Shown here: piece after piece, positions 12,480 through 23,008 of the stretch
Numbering within the stretch: the stretch's first letter is position 1
Layout of the letters: each line of letters starts with the position of its first letter
Origin: Prorocentrum cordatum
Taxonomy: Eukaryota; Sar; Dinophyceae; Prorocentrales; Prorocentraceae
Length of the DNA: 64,000 nucleotides
Assembly (NCBI GenBank): GCA_963575745.1
Contig: CAUYUJ010020538.1
Location: 385,133-449,132, forward strand
Direction: 5' to 3'
Notes under the pieces: model-generated
What the model was told of the DNA's origin: nothing
The model's database searches: none
What the model saw: the letters and a program-made list of their open reading frames with translations, nothing else
Translations under genes and position numbers: made by a program

Positions 12480-13400
12480 GGTCATTGGACTCTGGACCCA
12501 CTGGTAGATGGAGTTGAGTATTGCGAATACAGATCGAGATACAATAAGAGACTGGGTCCACATCCCCAACAAAGAAGACAGACGCGATGGCGTGGTGCCC
12601 CCAGCCATCACGATGGCCTCCGTCGTCAGCACCAACTCCTTCATCTTCTCGGGATGCACCATGACCGTGTACGGGCGGCCACGGATGGTCAAACCCAGTC
12701 CCCTCGTCATCCCTGGCCCCAGTCCTCTTTGTGCACCTGCAGCCCCTTCGCCTCCAGCGAGCCCATCACGATGTCCTTGTCGATCTGGATGTCCCCCTCC
12801 CCCGACTCCAAGATCCTGAAGCCGATGTAGTCGCCGATGTAGAGCATGAGGATCAGAGAGGCCCTCTCGAAGGACGGCGTCGGCCGACCGCGCGCCAGCT
12901 CTTCTATCTCGTAGCCCTGCGCGTCTCGGAGGCTCTCGGCGAGGCAGGGGTGGGCCAAGAACGCCGCCCAAAAATGACCCAGCACGGGAGCGATGGCTCC
13001 AACGCCCACGCTCGTCGGCGAGGGCTCCTCGATCGCCCTCCCCCCCCCCCCCCCCCCCCCATTTCGCAAGCATGCGTCCACCGCTCCATTGGGGAGAGAT
13101 CCCCCAGCGCACAATATTCCGTTAACTTCTTGTTCCATCTCAGTTTGTAAAGCTTGTTTGGAATGTTTTTTGCGAACGAGATCAGCTCCTTCGCGCCTGG
13201 AACGTCGGGAGACAAATCCAATGAACTCAGCGCACTCGGCGACCCCAGCCCCGTCCACGGTGGCTTCCGAAACTTCAAGTTGGGGCGCTTGCAGTCCCAG
13301 ACGAGTCGCGATGACTCCACCTGACACTCGTCGTCCTTGCTCAGGTTCTTCGCGACCGTGAACACGCCCACGCGCTCCTCGACGCTGTCGACGCACGTCA
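12480..13400 (-). pseudogene. Reverse transcriptase domain of the DIRS-like element
   Basis: The finger region lies at about 13367-13210 on the minus strand (GVFTVAKNLSK, RLVWDCKRPN, FRKPPWTGLG, SALSSLDLS), which resembles the xVxDxRxxN...LDL motifs of retroelement RTs. The frame breaks at the 21-base C run at 13040-13060. It continues in another frame with FWAAFLAHP and then LYIGDYIGF (about 12848-12822) at the place of the catalytic Y-x-D-D box. Here the first acidic residue of the pair is Gly, so the active site is probably lost. Thumb/connection sequence follows in a third frame (RGRPYTVMVHPEKMKELVLT, SRLSSLLGMWTQ, VFAILNSIYQWVQ). At least two frameshifts and a damaged active site make it a pseudogene. 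Confidence 0.8.
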
Positions 13401-14312
13401 GCATCCTCCCTCCCACATGCGCAGGCCCAGCTCCAGGCGGTTCCTCTTGTGCTTCCATCCTGGGTCGCAGTAGCTCCGCGTCTGGCGGTACCTGCCCCAG
13501 TCGATCTCGTCGTCCGCCCCCAGCACGAGGCCCGTCGCGTTCTCGAGGTAGGGGGTAGCTTCCGCCGACAGCTTCGATATATGTATGCCCGTGGTCCCAC
13601 GCTTTGGGGCAGACACCTGCTGCGCCACTAGGTCGCGCAGGTTCCCCTTTCTTCAGTTTTCCCGTTGCCCGCGCCGTCCGTCCGACACTTTTGTAGCCCA
13701 TCATCTTGCCCGTGCCCAGGCAGCCGAGAACCGCCCTGCCATCGCTTATGCTTCCCCAGTCGGCTCGCAGCACCAACTTCGACCAGAGCTCGTTGATGCT
13801 CGTTCTCTGCTTCGGGGTCGCACTCGCCCAGGTCGAGAGCGGCCCTCGGCGGCTCAGCTCGTCCACTACCTTGCAGCGCCCTCGAGCCAGAGACAGCATA
13901 GCCGCCCTGGCCCTCGCAAGCCTCCTCCACGTCAACTTCCGCTTTGACTCCGTCAGGTGAGGGCCCCCCCCCCCCCCCCCCCACCATCGCCGAGTAGGGG
14001 TGCGTCGGCAGATATCGCAGGGGATCCCGTTGACGCCCCCGAGAGGGAGCTCCAGCAGTCTGGAGGCACTCGGACATGCAGTCCACGATGAGAGGCGCCC
14101 CCTGTCTGGCACAGCTGCGCCCCAATATACAAGTGGAGCAAAACCACCAGGACGCAACCGATCACGCGTGCCGAACCTCGACCCACAGCGCTAGAGTCCC
14201 AACCCCTCGTTGCCGCGGAGGACCGCCCGAACCACTGGACGATCAAGCTACGCGGACTTATGCACTTGGTGCTGGCTTGGCAAGAGGTCGCCGCAAAACC
14301 TCCTGCCGCAAC

Positions 14313-15050
14313 CTATTCGCCCGCATGGCCACGACCGCTGCCCTCGCCGAGTCCGCCGAGGTGCTTGGCGATCGCGGCCTTCCGCTTGAGACGCTCCGCC
14401 ACCTCGTCGTCGGCGGCCAAGACTCCAGGGGCATCCTGCTTGCCCTGGTCCAAGAACTCCTCCGCGTACGCCCAGTTCACCTTGGACTTCCGCTTCCCAC
14501 CGTTGGCAGACTTGGGGCGTCGCCAGTCGGACTCCTGCTCCACCAGCTCGTAGGCCTTGAAGATCGAGTACAGCCGCAGGCACGTGAGCTCCGCGGCCTG
14601 CGAGTATATCAAAGAGGCAAATTCGCCCGCCGCCATCATCCTGTCCAACACCGCGCCCAGCATGTACACCTCTGAGGCGATCGAGCACTTGGTGAGCTCC
14701 TTCTGCCTGAGCCAGCTGTCGAGCTCCGCCCGAGCACCGCGGCCTGACCTGTACAAGCGCGAGAGAGGGCGCTCGGCGCAACCCGAGCCTGGACACCTCC
14801 CACTCTGCCTCCGTCCACCTCGCGGTACAACTTCAACGTGGCGAGCAGGCCGTCCTTTGGGTTGCGTGACTCGATCTCCAGCTGCGCCACCGTGTCTCGC
14901 ACCCCTGGTGATCCAGCCGAGACCTTGTCCCAGCTCGTAGGCGTAGCAGACGCAGAGACAGGCGCGCTTCCCCTGGCGGCGCGCCCCGAGTCCTCGGCCA
15001 CGACGCGCCCGTGCTCCTGCAGCTTCTTCAAGAAGGCGTCCACCTACGTG
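14313..15050 (-). pseudogene. Gag-like region of the DIRS-like element
   Basis: About 14728-14313 on the minus strand encodes a helical, charged segment (LDSWLRQKELTKCSIASEVY, then GAVLDRMMAAGEFASLIYSQ, a Lys/Arg patch KSANGGKRKSKVNWAYAEEF, and EVAERLKRKAAIAKHL). Another frame at about 15043-14800 gives MDAFLKKLQEHGRVVAEDSG and AQLEIESRNPKDGLLATLKL, which seems to be the preceding part of the same protein with a frame change between. The position before the RT and the helix-rich basic composition suit a capsid/nucleic-acid-binding gag product. The assignment rests on position and composition, not on a motif I can name. Confidence 0.5.
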
Positions 15051-15499
15051 TCCGTGGGCTTCTCGGGGGTCGGCTCCTCGGCGTCGCTCTCGAAGTGGAG
15101 GCGCCTGCCCGACTCCACCGGCGTCGTCGGCCCAGGCGGCGGGGGCGCCACCTTCCCTGCCACTGCCTCGGCCAGGGAGGCGGCGCTGGCCTGGGGGGCG
15201 GACTGCTCCCTCGCAAGCTCCGCGTAGAGGTGCCTCGCGTCGGGCTCGTCGTCCGAGTCGGGCACCTGCGTCCCCGACGCAAGCTCCGTGTCGGAGGCCT
15301 CGCTCTCTGAGTCCGAATCGCCCTCCAGAACCAGCGCGCGCCCCCGAACATCCCGCGCAACACGTAGGCACCCGCCAGCACGCAGCCGACGGTCGTGACG
15401 AGCGTCTCGAGCCCCCCATTCCCCCGCATCTCCTGGGCCATCTCGCAGAACTGCCCAGCCTTATGGGCCGCTTCACTCGCGAAGAGCATCGTGTCGCAG

Positions 15500-16050
15500 A
15501 CCGACTTGAGCGCAGAGCCCAAGCCGAGGACGCGCCAGACGCGCCAGCCCAAGAGGGGCGCCGCCGCGCAGAGCCCCCCCGAGCGGCGCAGCCACATGGA
15601 GCTCACCGTGTTGAAGACGCCCCCGCCGACCCACGTCACGAAGTGGCCCTTCTTCCCTGCCTTCTTGCCCTTCGGCGTCGGCTTCGCCTTCGGGGGAGCC
15701 TTGCGGGCGCTCCCCTCGGACTCGAGCCCCCGCCTGGCGACGAGCCCCTCGACGCCGCGCTGGGCCCAGGGTGCTCCGTCCACGGCATCCCCGCCTTGGG
15801 CTTCGTGAAGACCCGATCCTTGACCCCGACGTTCACGACCTTGACGCGCAGCGTCGGGCCCGCCCACGTCCAGACCGTGCTGTTCGACCTCCCCACCTCG
15901 CTGATGAGGAACATCACGCTCCCCGAGTTGCTGCCCGTCTTCAGGTAGCTCCTGCCCCACCTCGCCCACGGCGCCATGACGACGGCCGCCTTGGTCCCTG
16001 GGATCACGATCTCGTCAGCGTCCTCGTAGTCCCCGCCGTGCGGCACATAC
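15500..16050 (-). pseudogene. 5' open region of the DIRS-like element, function unknown
   Basis: Two overlapping minus frames carry protein-like sequence. One (about 16005-15812) has the segments VVMAPWARWGRSYLKTGSNS and VWTWAGPTLRVKVVNVGVKD. The other (about 15730-15560 and onward to ~15340) has a Lys/Pro-rich stretch, then HFVTWVGGGVFNTVSSMWLR and a Cys/Ala-rich hydrophobic part. They lie upstream of the gag-like part and RT on the coding strand, so they probably belong to the element's first polyprotein. I do not recognise a named domain. The switch between frames suggests at least one frameshift. Confidence 0.45.
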
Positions 16051-16274
16051 TGCTCGTCGGCCTCGGCTCCCCAGATGAGCGGACGGCCTTCGTCGGCAAG
16101 GTCGGGCGCGATCCAGCCGACCGCGCAGTCCCCGAGATACCACCAAGCTCTCGTGGTGGCAAAATCGCGGCCCCCCGCGCGGGATGGCCAGACCGTCGGG
16201 CGACGCCCGACACGTGCAATCTGTCAAAGCGGAACAGCTCCGCAGAAGGCCCCTGGGGACCTCAACTGTTTGGA

Positions 16275-16395
16275 GCCGAAATCTTGAGGACAGCAGAGCC
16301 GAAGGAGGACAGAAGGACGAGGACGAGGAAGGACAAGAGAGGACGGCACGAGGGGGGGAACTAGCAGTATACACGAGCGTTATAATAACATTTAG
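16275..16395. repeat. Partial 440-bp array unit right of the DIRS-like element
   Basis: GCCGAAATC ... GAGGACAGAAGGACGAGGAC ... GGGGGGGAACTAGCAGTATA ... AATAACATTTA matches the second half of the array unit closely. It shows that the retroelement sits inside the array rather than beside it. The array ends at about 16395, where a foldback element begins. Confidence 0.9.
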
Positions 16396-16615
16396 TGGCG
16401 AAGCGTCCGGGCGTGCCTATAGGCCTACCAAGCAATGTTCTAAGATCCCTTTAGGGTATCCCCGAAATTTTCTTCGAACATTTCTGGCTGGGACTGTCTT
16501 GCTTTATCACATCGGGATTATGTTATAACGACATTGTTTCTGTTATCAGACCATATTTGGGGTTATATGAACATGTCGCGGTAGGCCTATCGGAATGCCG
16601 GGACGGTCGGTCCCT
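16395..16615. mobile_element. Foldback element family A, copy 1
   Basis: It starts TGGCGAAGCGTCCGGGCGTG and has CCTATAGGCCTACCA near its left end and GGTAGGCCTATCGGAATG near its right end, which are reverse complements with few changes. It is related along its length to 17021-17220. There is no reading frame of note. It looks like a short non-autonomous inverted-repeat element. Confidence 0.65.
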
Positions 16616-16618
16616 GCT

Positions 16619-16850
16619 CAACAAAAGGGGGTCCAGCGACAAGGGGGTGGTGCAATAGATTTGGTGCAAGCGATTCGTGGCGTTGCAGTACATCCGGGGC
16701 GTGCAGTACATGCCGGGGCGCAAATGTATTGCTGGACTTTCGCGTGCAATCAACGATTTGCAATACAATGCAACGCCATTCTCCGGCGCAGTACATGTGC
16801 AATAATATATTGCATTACCCCCTTTCAGCTGGACCCTCTTTTGGGTCACC
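16619..16850. mobile_element. Foldback/MITE-like element with ~38-bp inverted ends
   Basis: The left end at 16621-16659 (ACAAAAGGGGGTCCAGC then AAGGGGGT and TGCAATA) matches the reverse complement of the right end at 16809-16848 (TATTGCATTACCCCCTTT, CAGCTGGACCC, TCTTTTGGGT). The interior repeats TGCA-containing words. It directly follows the right end of foldback A copy 1, so it may have inserted next to or into it. Confidence 0.65.
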
Positions 16851-17020
16851 CAAATTTCTGGGGCCCGCCGCGGCTAGGCCGCGTCGGACGGTGCCGCGGG
16901 CGCGGTGCGGCCCGTGGGCCTCTGGCGCCTTGGAGCACAGTCGAGGCACAACGGGCCCAGGAGCCTTCGGAGGCCCACGCGGACGTCTTCAGCGGAGGAA
17001 TAGGTACCGATACTCAAGGA

Positions 17021-17220
17021 GTGGCGAAGCGTCTGGGCGTGCTTATAGACCTGCGAAAGAATGTTTTAAGAACCTTTTATGGTTCCCACGAAATGTTCTT
17101 CGAACATGTCTGGCCCGGGCTGTTTTTGTTTTGGCACGTTTTTGAGATTAGAACATTTATGGGTTTTAAGAACATTTCGTGGTAGGCCTATAGAAATGCT
17201 GGGACGGTGGGTCCCTGCTG
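17021..17220. mobile_element. Foldback element family A, copy 2
   Basis: The sequence from GTGGCGAAGCGTCTGGGCGT to GCTGGGACGGTGGGTCCCTG aligns with 16395-16615. Its ends TATAGACCTGCGAAAGAATG and CATTTCGTGGTAGGCCTATA are imperfect inverted repeats. The interior is rich in AAGAACATTT-type words and there is no coding potential. Confidence 0.65.
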
Positions 17221-17221
17221 T

Positions 17222-17370
17222 TCGTACCCATACCTTTCCCCTTTCCTCGTTTTCCTTTTTTTTCGGCCTCGGAGGCCCTCGTCGCCACCGCTGGATTCGC
17301 CCCGAATTTCTCAGGACGCACCCTGGGAGAGGTCTGGGGAGTTGCGGTAGTGGTATCTTTTGGTTTCCCC
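17222..17370 (+). repeat. Dispersed repeat R, copy 1
   Basis: The core GCTGGATTCGCCCCGAATTT, then GCACCCTGGGAGAGGTCTGG, recurs in diverged form at 32118-32250 and 54160-54265. The shared sequence begins near TACCCATACC and runs to GGTATCTTTTGGTTTCCCC. No reading frame is shared by the copies. Confidence 0.65.
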
Positions 17371-18131
17371 ACTTCCCGCCGTCGGGCGTTGCACGGCCAC
17401 GCGCAGAGGGGGGTGGACCAATAAGTCCATCGCGGAGGTCCGAGAAGCCCGCGCAGAGTTCCAGGAGTTTATGTCAACGCCGCTGCTTGTTTTGCCGAAC
17501 AACCACGAAGCTGTGTTCGTAACTGTCGGGGGCGGCCAAAAGAGGGGGTGATGGCTACAGGGGGACTTCAGCCACGCGCAGAGGGGGTTGGGGGGACGGC
17601 GGAGGGCTTCATTGAAGCACCCATGCTTCTCAGGAGGCGCGGGTTTTATTTGTAGATGTAGGACGGGCGCCTTCCAAGAAGCAGGCACCTTCTAAGAAGC
17701 CTACCACATCCCCCTGCCCCCGTGTGCGCGCCGCCAAGCGCTGCCCCCCCCCTTCCAAGCAACCTTTCCAGACGAAGATTTTGAGACCCCCCCAGACCAG
17801 CCACGAAAAGGCGGCTTTTTGCCCAAACCTCACTGGAACCCTCCAAGACATCTCTAATCAGACCCACCTCAACTAAAATCACACCACCACCCCTTTATCA
17901 TAGAATTCGGCATACCTTTGTGCTCCCCTCCCTGGGCCGCGCCAGGCGAAGGGGGTTCAGGGCCCGACAGGAGAACACCGCGCGGGCCTCCGCAGGTCTG
18001 TGCCGGTGCAGTTGCCTGGCCTCCGCTCTCCTCACTCAGACGCGGCGATAGGGGGCAAATAGCCCAGGGGCGGGCATTAACACGCCTCGCCGAAGGCACG
18101 GACCATCGGCGCCCCTGGATACGGGTAGGGT
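17371..18131. other. Intergenic, no gene seen
   Basis: This stretch is mixed GC-rich sequence. The word CCACGCGCAGAGGGGG occurs twice (about 17398 and 17573), and there is a doublet of CCTTCYAAGAAGC words near 17670-17700. Open frames are short and unconvincing. Confidence 0.5.
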
Positions 18132-18277
18132 TAAGTCGGGCCTGTCCCTCTACAGGAGGAATATTTGAAAATATGGGGACTATTTTAGAAATTATGTTTG
18201 GGTTACGTTGGGGTATGTTTTCGAGTATTCCTAGTTTTTCGCCCAAAGTCCGCCTGTAGGAGGACACGCCCGACCTA
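18132..18277. mobile_element. TA-flanked MITE, copy 1
   Basis: The left end is TA then AGTCGGGCCTGTCCCTCTAC-AGG. The right end is CCTGTAGGAGGACACGCCCGACC then TA. The ends are imperfect inverted repeats of ~25 bp, and the 146-bp element has an AT-rich core. Two more copies lie at ~33098-33207 (left end missing) and 56155-56276. The flanking TA suits the target duplication of Tc1/mariner-type elements. Confidence 0.75.
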
Positions 18278-19940
18278 GAGGTAGGGCTCTGCCCTGGGCC
18301 ATTCGCCCCCGTCGTCCCCGCCGACTCACAGAGGCCAAGGTGGAGCAGCTCGTTGCACGATCCTTCGGGGGGCCGGCGTGCCTGGGCCGCCCTGGGCCCC
18401 AGGATCGTCAGTGGGGTCATCGGGGAAGGGGTCGGGACGGTTCGGGAACACCGCCTTGAAGCAGAAGTCGGCCCGAGAAACGCGAAGACACTCGCGCTTC
18501 GCGCGTCGCGGCCTCGCCCAAGAGTGGCCCTCCCCTCAGGTGGCCTCGCGCGGGCGCGAAGGTGATTGCGCATCGCGTGGCGCGCGGGTGCGAAGGTGGG
18601 TGACCCAGGAGACGGCAAGTGGGTGTGGCAGTCCTATAGTGAACGTTTTCTGATTCGGCGTTTCGACATTGGGCGGCAGAGGGTGGGGTGTGTATCTGGA
18701 CCTCTGCTGAATGCGACTGTTTGCAACAGTGCGTCCTGTGGGGAAGACTCTTTTTGAAGAGGCGCCAAAGAGCAGTCAAGATCTACTCCGGGAGGGAGGG
18801 AGGGTGGGGCGCGAGTGCCCGGGCCGATCGGCAAAACAATGAATAAGAAAGCGATCACATGTCGGAGGGTTCTTGTTTGAAGGCTTTTTCGGGGAAACGC
18901 GAGACTCAAGTTCGCCAGAATTCGGGCTTGCCGACGTTTTTGTTACGGTCTCGTCCTGGTTTTTGACGGTTCGGTTTTCGTTAGATGATTTGCAGCGGGA
19001 GCCCGCGTCGAATTTCAGACGGGGTCGCGTCATGCTCTTGGCGGCCCCGCCAGGCCAATCCGAGTAATTACCCCGAACCCGAGTCTTACGTCTTCTCGAT
19101 GTTGGCTTCTGTAGAAGACCAGTCTGGGTCTTGGGCGGTGCGGCATGTGCCGGGCTCCGTGTGGCCGTGTTCGGGCCTGAATCTCGCGGGTCGGTTGGGC
19201 CCGGCTCGGTCGGGAGTCGGGCCCGAGCTCGGCTCTGTCGGGCTTTCTGGGGGGTTCGGCGCGGTGTCACCGCTCGTGGGCGAAACAACATCCGTAACTA
19301 TCTGCTGCCTCGCGGTTGTTGCCCCTTGGCCGCGACCCAGCGGACACGGGTTTTTTTGTTCGCGGATGCCCCGCTCGGAACGTATCCGTGCGACCGCGTA
19401 AATATCGACCTCGCACCAGAATCAATACCCCGATGGCGCGGATACGGATACGTTTGCCTCTCGTGAACAGCGGATGGGGAGAACGAGCGAGCGAGGCGGA
19501 GTGCGGGGGGGGGGCGGGCAGTCGCTCAGTGGAGCGGCGTGTTCCAGGCTATGGGGGCAGAACAGCGGGCACGGCAGCTGTCAGTGTGGGTGCGTTGTCT
19601 TCCCCTCCCCCGTGCCTCCTGCCAACCACTTGCTCGTTCTCCACCTTCTGCCCTCTGTGTCCCTCCTCATCCATCCCACCTCTACTGCTATTGATCTTGT
19701 ATTTGGCCAGCCTCCTACGTTCTGATAATGTTCCCCCCTCCTCCCTTCTCTCATCGGGCATTTCGTGTCCCCGATCTTCCACTACGGACCTGCTTGCTGC
19801 GGAGACAGGCCGATACAATGTTCCACCTCTTCCTTTTGCAGGATGTCGTTTGCATCGAAGTCCCGTTGAGAGAATATGTTACTTCGCAGACATGTGCGCA
19901 AGCTGGGGCTAAGTGCGATGGTGCTGCGACCTAGGTCACA
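18278..19940. other. Intergenic, no gene seen
   Basis: Unique-looking GC-rich sequence with several frames of up to ~200 codons on either strand. None has recognisable domains or balanced composition. The frame 19316-19912(+) is the longest and is Ser/Pro/Leu-rich without a motif. Confidence 0.4.
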
Positions 19941-22938
19941 GTGCTATGGAGTTCGATTGGCTGGCATGATGCAAAAAGACACGCATGCGAGGGCCCATGT
20001 CTACAGGGAAGCCAACCAGTTCAAGAATCCGGAGTGGCCGCCACTGGCCGCGCCGTCGCCGTGGCCAACATCGTCACCATCGCTACCACCATCATCGCGT
20101 CTACCGTCGTCGACGTTGCCATGGCACCACGCCCGCCTAAGTCACCGATTCGCACTGAAGTCCCGCCGGGGATGCGCCCAGCGGTCAACGCCACCGCGAC
20201 CGCGTCGGTCGCGCCAAACTGGTTCGCCGCTGCGCTCGCAAACAAGCGTGGGCTAGCGTGGCCGCAAGGACGCACCAGCACCACCCAATGCCGAGCACTC
20301 ATCGCAGTCGCCTCCGCATGGGCTTTGCAAACCAAGTTGCGGGTGAGTGGGTGCGATCATTGCGGGAACAGTGGAGTCGGCAGCCTCAAGTTCGGCAAGG
20401 TGAATTGCCCTTTCTTATAAGGGAATATATTCCACCCCCGTCCCGGGATGATTTGCCCCCCTTTCCGCTTGGCAAGTTACATATGGTTCTGCTCCGCCGT
20501 CCATCCTACATGTGAATTCGTGCCACTCCAGCCCAACCGGCATAGACCCCCCCGCCACCCTCTGCACAGCGCACAGGGCGCGCGTAGTCGTTCATCACAG
20601 ACCATCAGTTTGCAGCGACCTCTTGCACAATAGAGACGAAATGCACACGCGCGCGTGGTCGCGAGCACACGCTGAAACCCTTCAACAATTTTCGGTCCCG
20701 CGAGGATTTCGGAATCGCGCGCTCAAGAAACATATGAAACCAACTGGTTTCGTAACGCGGGTTATCGAATAAAGCTTGCGCGCGCTCCAAAAATCTACAG
20801 AAATTGCGACCAAGTGGGCTTCGCGCGCGAGCACATCAAATTGGGCCGAACGCCCTTGCGCGCGCGCCGTCGCGAGAACCCTGCGCTAAAAATGACGACG
20901 CGCACGCGTGCGCGTCGTCGCGCGCGCGCGGAGATCCGCCGCGCGCCCCCCGTTTCGCCGCCGTTTCCAAACCCAGTGACCAAACCACATTCACACAAAT
21001 GGCTTCGCAACGCCAGCTGTCTAACAAAAGCGTGCGCTTGCGCTCTCGCGACGTCTCAGGAAAACCATATGTTTTTCAACATGTCCAAAGAATTATGCCA
21101 AACGCGCCTCTGGCACCGCACGCCGAAATCACTCGCGCGCCCTTGCGCGCGCGCTGGGGGCGGGCGGGTGGGGCGCGCCCGCCCAAGTCGCCGACTCGCA
21201 ATGAAGTTCCCGCTAGGATGCGCCCAGCGGTCAGAGCCACCGCGGCTGCGTCGGTCGCGCCAAAGTAGCTGGCCGCCGCGCGCGCGCACGCGCTGGTTTG
21301 CGCGGTCGCAGAGATGCGCCTGCCAGCCCCAAACACTCATCGCGATCGCCGCCGCGCTGGGTTATGCAAACCAAGTTGCGGGCGAGCGGGTAGGATCATC
21401 GCGCGATCAGCGGGGTCGGCAACCTCAAGTTCGGCAAGGTGAATCTCCTTTTCTCGAAGGAAAATAGATTCTACTCCCGCCCCTGGATTATCGGCCCCCG
21501 TCTTCGTTTTGCAAGCGACATATTTTTCTGCCCCGTCGTCCATCCTAAATGTGAGTTCACGCCGCCCCGGGCCAGACGGCATCGACCCCCCCGCCATCCC
21601 CTGCGCGACGTGCTACGCGCGCGAACTCGTTCATCACAAACCATCAGTTTTCAACGACACCCTACAAAAAGTGAGGCGAAGCGCGCGCATCTTGTCGCGA
21701 GCGCGCGCCGAAATTCTTCATGAACATTCGTTTTCGCATGGATTGTGCAATCCAGCGTCCAAAGCAGATTCGGCATAAAAACATTGGGCTTCGCAGCAAA
21801 AGCGTTCGCGCTCTTGCGAACTCTCCGGAAAAATCTTCATCTTCCGGAAATTCTACCAAACGGGCTTCGCGCGCGCGCGTGTCGAAATCGCTCGAACGCC
21901 CTTTTTTTGCGCGCGCCGCCGCGAGAACCTTGTGCAAAAAGTCACGGGGTGCTCGCGCGCGCGTCGTCGCGCGCGAATGCCGACCCCCTTTCAAAAAGTG
22001 TTTTTTCTGTAAGGATTTTAAATCTGAGCGCCCAACACATATTTTAAACACATGGTTTTGCAACGCGGATTTTCAGAATGAGCGACCCCTCGCATCCTTG
22101 CGAAGTCTTACGGCAACCGTGGGTTCTCATCGTCTTCAGGAAGTACGACCAGACGGGCCTCGCGCGCGCATGTCGAAATCGTTCGAACAACCTGCGCCGA
22201 AATCATTTTAGAACCTTGGGTTCCGGATGGAATTCGACACCGGGTGTCCCAGGGACACATCAAACCAAGCGCTTTCGCAACGCCTGCTTCCTAAACAGCG
22301 TGCGTTCGCGCTCTTGCGCGTTCTTAATGAAACCATTGTTTTTTTTCGCCGTTGTCACGCAATTTTGTCAAGCGCCTCTGGCGCCGCGCGCCGAAATCAT
22401 TCGCGCGCCCTTCCGCGCGCGTTGGCGGGGGGGGGGGGGGGGGGGCGATTCGTGCCATATTACAGCACGCGGGCCGCTCTCGCGCGTCGGCCGCGCGCGC
22501 GTCGAACTCTTTCCAAAACTTTCATCGCCAATGCGAGGGCGCCGTCGTCGTCGTCGGCGCGATCAGCCAGCACCTGCGCCCGCACTGGCCGCGCCGTCGT
22601 CGTTGTTATCATCGCCACCAGCACCGCTGCTATCATCCTTGCATCTACCGTTGTCGACGTTACCATGGCGCCGCGCCCGCCTACGTCGCCGACTCGCACT
22701 GAAGTGCCCGCTGGGATGCGCCCAGCGGCCAGCGCCGCCGCGGCCGCGCCGGTCGCGCCAAACTAGCTAGCCGCCGCTGCGCGCGCGTTTGCGTCGGCGC
22801 GGCCACAAAGATGAACCGGCCAGAGCCAAGCACTCATCGCAACAGCTGCCGCATGAGTTGTGCAAGCCAAGTTGCGGGTGGGTGGGTGGGATGTTTGTGA
22901 GAGCATGGGAGGTGGTCAAGCGCGGCGCAGGGCAGTCA

Positions 22939-23008
22939 ATTGCACCTCCGCGATTACAACACATGGAGTGCGCCGCATAGGTTTCGCGACACAGGTCGCC
23001 GCGAGCCA
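22939..23008. repeat. 14-bp minisatellite, 5 copies
   Basis: Five consecutive 14-mers of the loose form ATTGCACCNCGTAG, beginning ATTGCACCTCCGCG, in the third unit of the large array. Confidence 0.65.

Larger units (their letters stand above)
9687..16274 (-). mobile_element. Decayed DIRS-like (tyrosine recombinase) retrotransposon
   Basis: A minus-strand retroelement sitting inside the 440-bp array. The unit sequence breaks off at 9686 and resumes at about 16275, with roughly 25-30 bp of the unit missing at the junction. Read 5' to 3' on the minus strand it holds a gag-like part, a reverse transcriptase, an RNase H, a methyltransferase-like segment and a tyrosine recombinase. That order, and the recombinase in place of a DDE integrase, define the DIRS order of retrotransposons. 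The frames change several times, often at long C/G runs (13040-13060, 13964-13982, 10217-10227), and conserved segments contain stop codons, so this copy is dead. I could not identify terminal repeats by eye beyond the short end shared with 8629-8770. Confidence 0.85.
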
